From positions 1 to 49,561 of the forward strand of contig JAQYLI010000002.1 of NCBI GenBank assembly GCA_028720105.1: DNA of 49,561 bases, written 5' to 3'. Position numbers and translations under genes: made by a program. The notes beneath the pieces are model-generated. The model was not told where the DNA came from. It saw only the letters and a list, made by a program, of their open reading frames with translations, and made no database searches. Numbering within the stretch: the stretch's first letter is position 1; every line of letters starts with the position of its first letter. This DNA is from Oscillospiraceae bacterium (GTDB lineage: Bacteria > Bacillota > Clostridia > Oscillospirales > Ruminococcaceae). Below are positions 46,913-49,561 of the stretch, in pieces.

Positions 46913-46939
46913 TTAGCACTCAATAAGAACGAGTGCTAA
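46913..46939 (+). promoter_or_regulatory. CIRCE operator for HrcA
   Basis: Exact CIRCE: TTAGCACTC, 9-bp spacer, GAGTGCTAA. It starts 4 bp after the -10, so bound HrcA would block htpG transcription until heat shock. A further half-site, AAGTGCTAA, lies at 46954-46962. Confidence 0.95.
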
Positions 46940-46996
46940 CACTTACAACAGTAAAGTGCTAATAATTATATAAATATTTTAAGGAAGTGCATTACA

Positions 46997-48901
46997 ATGG
47001 CAGAAACCAAACAGTTCAAAGCCGAGTCCAAAAGGCTCCTGGATATGATGATCAACTCGATCTACACTCACAAGGAAATATTCCTCAGAGAGCTTATCTC
47101 CAACGCCAGCGACGCTATCGACAAGCTTTATTTCAAATCTCTCACCGATGACAAGGTTGGAATGAACAAATCCGATTTTGCGATAAACATCATTGCCGAC
47201 AAGGACGCAGGCACCCTTACCATTACCGATAACGGTATCGGCATGACCGCCGACGAGCTGGAAAATAACCTTGGTATCATCGCAAACAGCGGCTCCTTCA
47301 AGTTCAAGAATGAAAACGAGAAGAGCGAGGACGTTGACATTATCGGTCAGTTCGGCGTAGGCTTCTATTCCGCATTTATGGTTGCAAAGGAAGTAAGGGT
47401 ACGTTCAAAGGCATACGGCTCCGATAAGGCATATGTATGGACTTCCTGCGGCGTTGACGGCTACACCATTGAAGAGGACGACAAGGAAACTGTAGGCACA
47501 GAGATACGCCTTACTCTCAAAGACGACACCGAAAACGAGAAGTACAGCGAATATCTCAGCGACTTCCGCATCAAGGAGCTTATTAAGAAGTATTCAGACT
47601 ATATCCGCTTCCCCATTAAGATGGACGTGGAAAAATCCCGCAGAAAGGAAGACGCCAAGGAGGACGATTATTCCGACGAGGCATATGAGAAGTACATCGA
47701 GAACGAGACTCTCAACAGTATGGTTCCTCTCTGGAGAAAGAACAAGAACGAGCTTAAGCCCGAAGATTACAACAATTTCTACAAGGAGAAATTCTACGAT
47801 TACACCGACCCTCTCAAGTACATTCACTCCAAGGTGGAGGGCGCAACTACCTACGATTCGCTCCTCTTTATCCCCTCTCAGGCACCCTATAATTTCTATT
47901 CCAAGGATTACGAAAAGGGTCTCCAGCTTTATTCCAGCGGCGTTCTCATTATGGATAAATGCGCAGACCTGCTCCCCGATTATTTCTCATTTGTAAAGGG
48001 ACTTGTGGATTCCGCAGATCTTTCTCTTAACATTTCAAGAGAAATGCTCCAGCACGATCATCAGCTAAAGCTTATTGCAAAGTCTATTGAGAAGTCCATC
48101 AAGAGCGAGCTCAAGAAGATGCTGAACAACGACCGTGAGAATTATGAGAAATTCTGGAAATCCTTCGGCGTTCAGCTTAAATTCGGCGTTTACGACAACT
48201 ACGGCAGAGACAAGGACGCTGTTGAAGATCTGCTGCTTTTCACATCTTCCGCAGAAAAGAAGCTTGTAACTCTTGACGAGTATGTTTCCAGAATGAAAGA
48301 AGATCAGAAGTACATCTACTATGCCGCAGGCGACAGCGTAAGCAAGATCGAGGCTCTTCCTCAGACCGAGCTGCTTCGTGACAAGGGCTATGAGATACTT
48401 TATCTTACCGACAACGTGGACGAATTTGCCATCAAGGTGCTTATGAGACACGGCGAAAAGGAGTTCAGAAACGTTTCCGAGGGCGATCTGGGCATTGACA
48501 GCGAGGAGCAGAAGGAAGAGACAAAGAAGCTGTCCGAGGATAACAAGGATATGCTTGCTCTCATTACCGAGGCTCTTGGCGGCAAGGTCAAGGAGTGCCG
48601 CATTTCCGACAAGCTGAAATCTCACCCCGTATGCATTTCAAGCTTCGGACAGATATCTCTTGAAATGGAAAAGATTCTCAATCAGAACCCTCAGAACCAG
48701 AAGGTCACTTCCGAAAAGGTGCTTGAGATCAATCCCAATCACAAGATATTTGCCGCTATGCAGAAGCTTTTCGATACCGACAAGGACAAATTCAAGGACT
48801 ACGCTTCTATTCTCTACGATCAGGCTCTTCTTATCGAGGGAATGCAGATCGACGATCCCGTTGAGTTTTCAAACAAGATCTGCAGCCTGATGGCTCAGTA
48901 A
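46997..48901 (+). CDS. htpG: Molecular chaperone HtpG (Hsp90)
   Basis: ATP-dependent dimeric chaperone of 634 residues. The N-terminal GHKL ATPase domain has [29 protein letters not shown] (about 76-83), IANSGS and [14 protein letters not shown] (about 117-130). The middle domain has [39 protein letters not shown] and the SREMLQHD segment with the conserved arginine. The C-terminal dimerisation domain ends in the usual way without an MEEVD tail. AAGGA lies about 10 bases before the ATG. It is monocistronic under CIRCE, so it belongs to the HrcA heat-shock regulon here. Confidence 0.98.
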   Translation: MAETKQFKAESKRLLDMMINSIYTHKEIFLRELISNASDAIDKLYFKSLTDDKVGMNKSDFAINIIADKDAGTLTITDNGIGMTADELENNLGIIANSGSFKFKNENEKSEDVDIIGQFGVGFYSAFMVAKEVRVRSKAYGSDKAYVWTSCGVDGYTIEEDDKETVGTEIRLTLKDDTENEKYSEYLSDFRIKELIKKYSDYIRFPIKMDVEKSRRKEDAKEDDYSDEAYEKYIENETLNSMVPLWRKNKNELKPEDYNNFYKEKFYDYTDPLKYIHSKVEGATTYDSLLFIPSQAPYNFYSKDYEKGLQLYSSGVLIMDKCADLLPDYFSFVKGLVDSADLSLNISREMLQHDHQLKLIAKSIEKSIKSELKKMLNNDRENYEKFWKSFGVQLKFGVYDNYGRDKDAVEDLLLFTSSAEKKLVTLDEYVSRMKEDQKYIYYAAGDSVSKIEALPQTELLRDKGYEILYLTDNVDEFAIKVLMRHGEKEFRNVSEGDLGIDSEEQKEETKKLSEDNKDMLALITEALGGKVKECRISDKLKSHPVCISSFGQISLEMEKILNQNPQNQKVTSEKVLEINPNHKIFAAMQKLFDTDKDKFKDYASILYDQALLIEGMQIDDPVEFSNKICSLMAQ

Positions 48902-48923
48902 AAATTACAGTTTATTTTTAAAG

Positions 48924-48958
48924 TAAGCGCCGCAGGATTTTGGACCCTGCGGCGCTTA
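48924..48958 (+). terminator. Terminator downstream of htpG
   Basis: TAAGCGCCGCAGG / CCTGCGGCGCTTA perfect 13-bp stem with a 9-nt loop, 22 bases past the stop. It is between converging genes; the T-run is weak on both strands. Confidence 0.75.
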
Positions 48959-48973
48959 TGTCTTATATTCAGC

Positions 48974-49472
48974 TCATTCCTTTATGATATACGCCGTAAG
49001 TATAGGATTATCTGTATCACGCAAAAACAACCCCTCCTCAATATTCAGCACCGAGCTGTATTCATATACGGTAATATTTCCGAGGCTGTCGCTGTATTCA
49101 CCGTTAACCGAATACATTTTTGACCTGTACGTTTTTTGTGAATGGATATTTCCCATTGCAAAACATCTTCAGCCATTTGGACGATATGGATAATCCTACC
49201 AATTGGTTTTTCCCACAAGCCTGTCCCTCACGAAATGTTCGGTTTGAAGCAGCGTCCAAAGAGCGAAAGCTTTTTATTCCTTCATCTATTGTTTCCCATA
49301 CTTCTTTGTATATCATAGAAGATTTTCTATCCTCGTCCTCAAAGGTTTTGTCCCTGTCCTCGGGAGTGAAAATAACAAAATCAGTATATAACTTGTCCCT
49401 CGTGCGCTTTAAAAGCTCGTCGGCATATCGGGCAAGCTCGTTTCCTGCCTTTGAAAATTTTTTATCTGACAA
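48974..49472 (-). pseudogene. Unknown gene broken by a one-base frameshift in an A6 run
   Basis: Two overlapping minus-strand frames make one plausible 165-residue protein if one A is removed from the A6 run at 49132-49137 (plus-strand T6). The first frame starts at TTG 49472 (MSDKKFSKAGNELARYADEL), with AGGAGG 8 bases upstream, and stops at 49104. The second carries on with YRSKMYSVNGEYSDSLGN and ends ILTAYIIKE at 48974. The joined length is a whole number of codons. No family recognised; the protein is soluble, Lys/Asp-rich at the N-terminus. It could be a true pseudogene, phase-variable, programmed slippage or a sequencing error. Confidence 0.65.
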
Positions 49473-49500
49473 TTCGGAGTCCTCCTGTGAATGCTTTCAT

Positions 49501-49523
49501 ATTTATAGTCGCAGATATCTGCG
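49501..49523 (-). promoter_or_regulatory. Possible promoter and operator palindrome of the frameshifted gene
   Basis: CGCAGATATCTGCG, a perfect 14-bp palindrome at 49510-49523, lies two bases upstream of a minus-strand TATAAAT (49501-49507). The position suggests an operator in the -35/-10 spacer, but no clear -35 is seen. Confidence 0.4.
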
Positions 49524-49561
49524 GCAGGTTTGCTGTTAATTTCATTTTCTCATAAATTTAT

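Overview
The window reads as a chromosomal segment of a low-to-mid GC anaerobic Firmicute of the Ruminococcus/Oscillospiraceae type. The clues are sigma-A promoters with 17-bp spacers, strong AGGAGG ribosome sites, frequent TTG starts, the Firmicute pyrimidine operon with a PyrR attenuator, a CIRCE heat-shock site, an EcfA/EcfA'/EcfT-TruA cluster, a DUF5711 protein and a surface-anchored family 44 glycoside hydrolase. This is inference from gene content; no 16S gene is present. No prophage, insertion sequence, CRISPR array or antiphage island is visible.

Layout. 1-9385 (minus strand): pyrimidine operon, promoter - PyrR leader attenuator - pyrR - pyrC/pyrF (one fused frame) - carA - carB - [hairpin] - membrane protein - pyrK - pyrD (runs off the left edge). 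9421-11059 (minus): a CmpB-like membrane protein and an HD phosphohydrolase. 11101-12377 (plus): a CapA-like lipoprotein. 12424-12608 (minus): tRNA-Leu(CAG) with promoter and terminator. 12665-14562 (minus): SulP permease with a structured leader. 14620-18530 (minus): ABC exporter. 18572-20050 (minus): ychF and a small membrane protein. 20150-20933 (plus): regulator/membrane-protein pair. 20957-21536 (minus): zinc-ribbon protein. 21595-28642 (minus): ecfA' - ecfT - truA - DUF5711 - cvpA - clp. 28654-29927: structured element plus two membrane-protein genes that separate the two ecfA genes. 29951-36608 (minus): ruvC - ruvA - phosphodiesterase-like pseudoenzyme - ruvB - GlmM-like pseudoenzyme - methyltransferase - ecfA. 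36666-38261 (minus): amino-acid ABC transporter ATPase and permease. 38303-41305 (plus): FAH-family hydrolase and two inorganic-ion permeases. 41324-46163: GH44 glucanase, GH2 glycosidase and an AraC regulator. 46170-46815 (minus): second regulator/membrane-protein pair, with three operators. 46880-48958 (plus): htpG under CIRCE. 48974-49472 (minus): a frameshifted unknown gene.

The most unusual content is (i) a roughly 100-nt structured element present twice, just upstream of the ribosome sites of two unrelated transporter genes (SulP and the second ECF ATPase), with compensatory base changes between the copies; (ii) two proteins in the ruv operon whose folds are recognisable but whose catalytic and metal-binding residues are nearly all replaced; (iii) a one-frame pyrC-pyrF fusion that still carries a perfect internal ribosome site for pyrF; (iv) three copies of an 18-bp palindrome at the promoter of a regulator/membrane-protein pair; and (v) an AraC-type gene whose promoter geometry predicts a leaderless mRNA. 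All functional statements are homology-based readings by eye; no searches were run.
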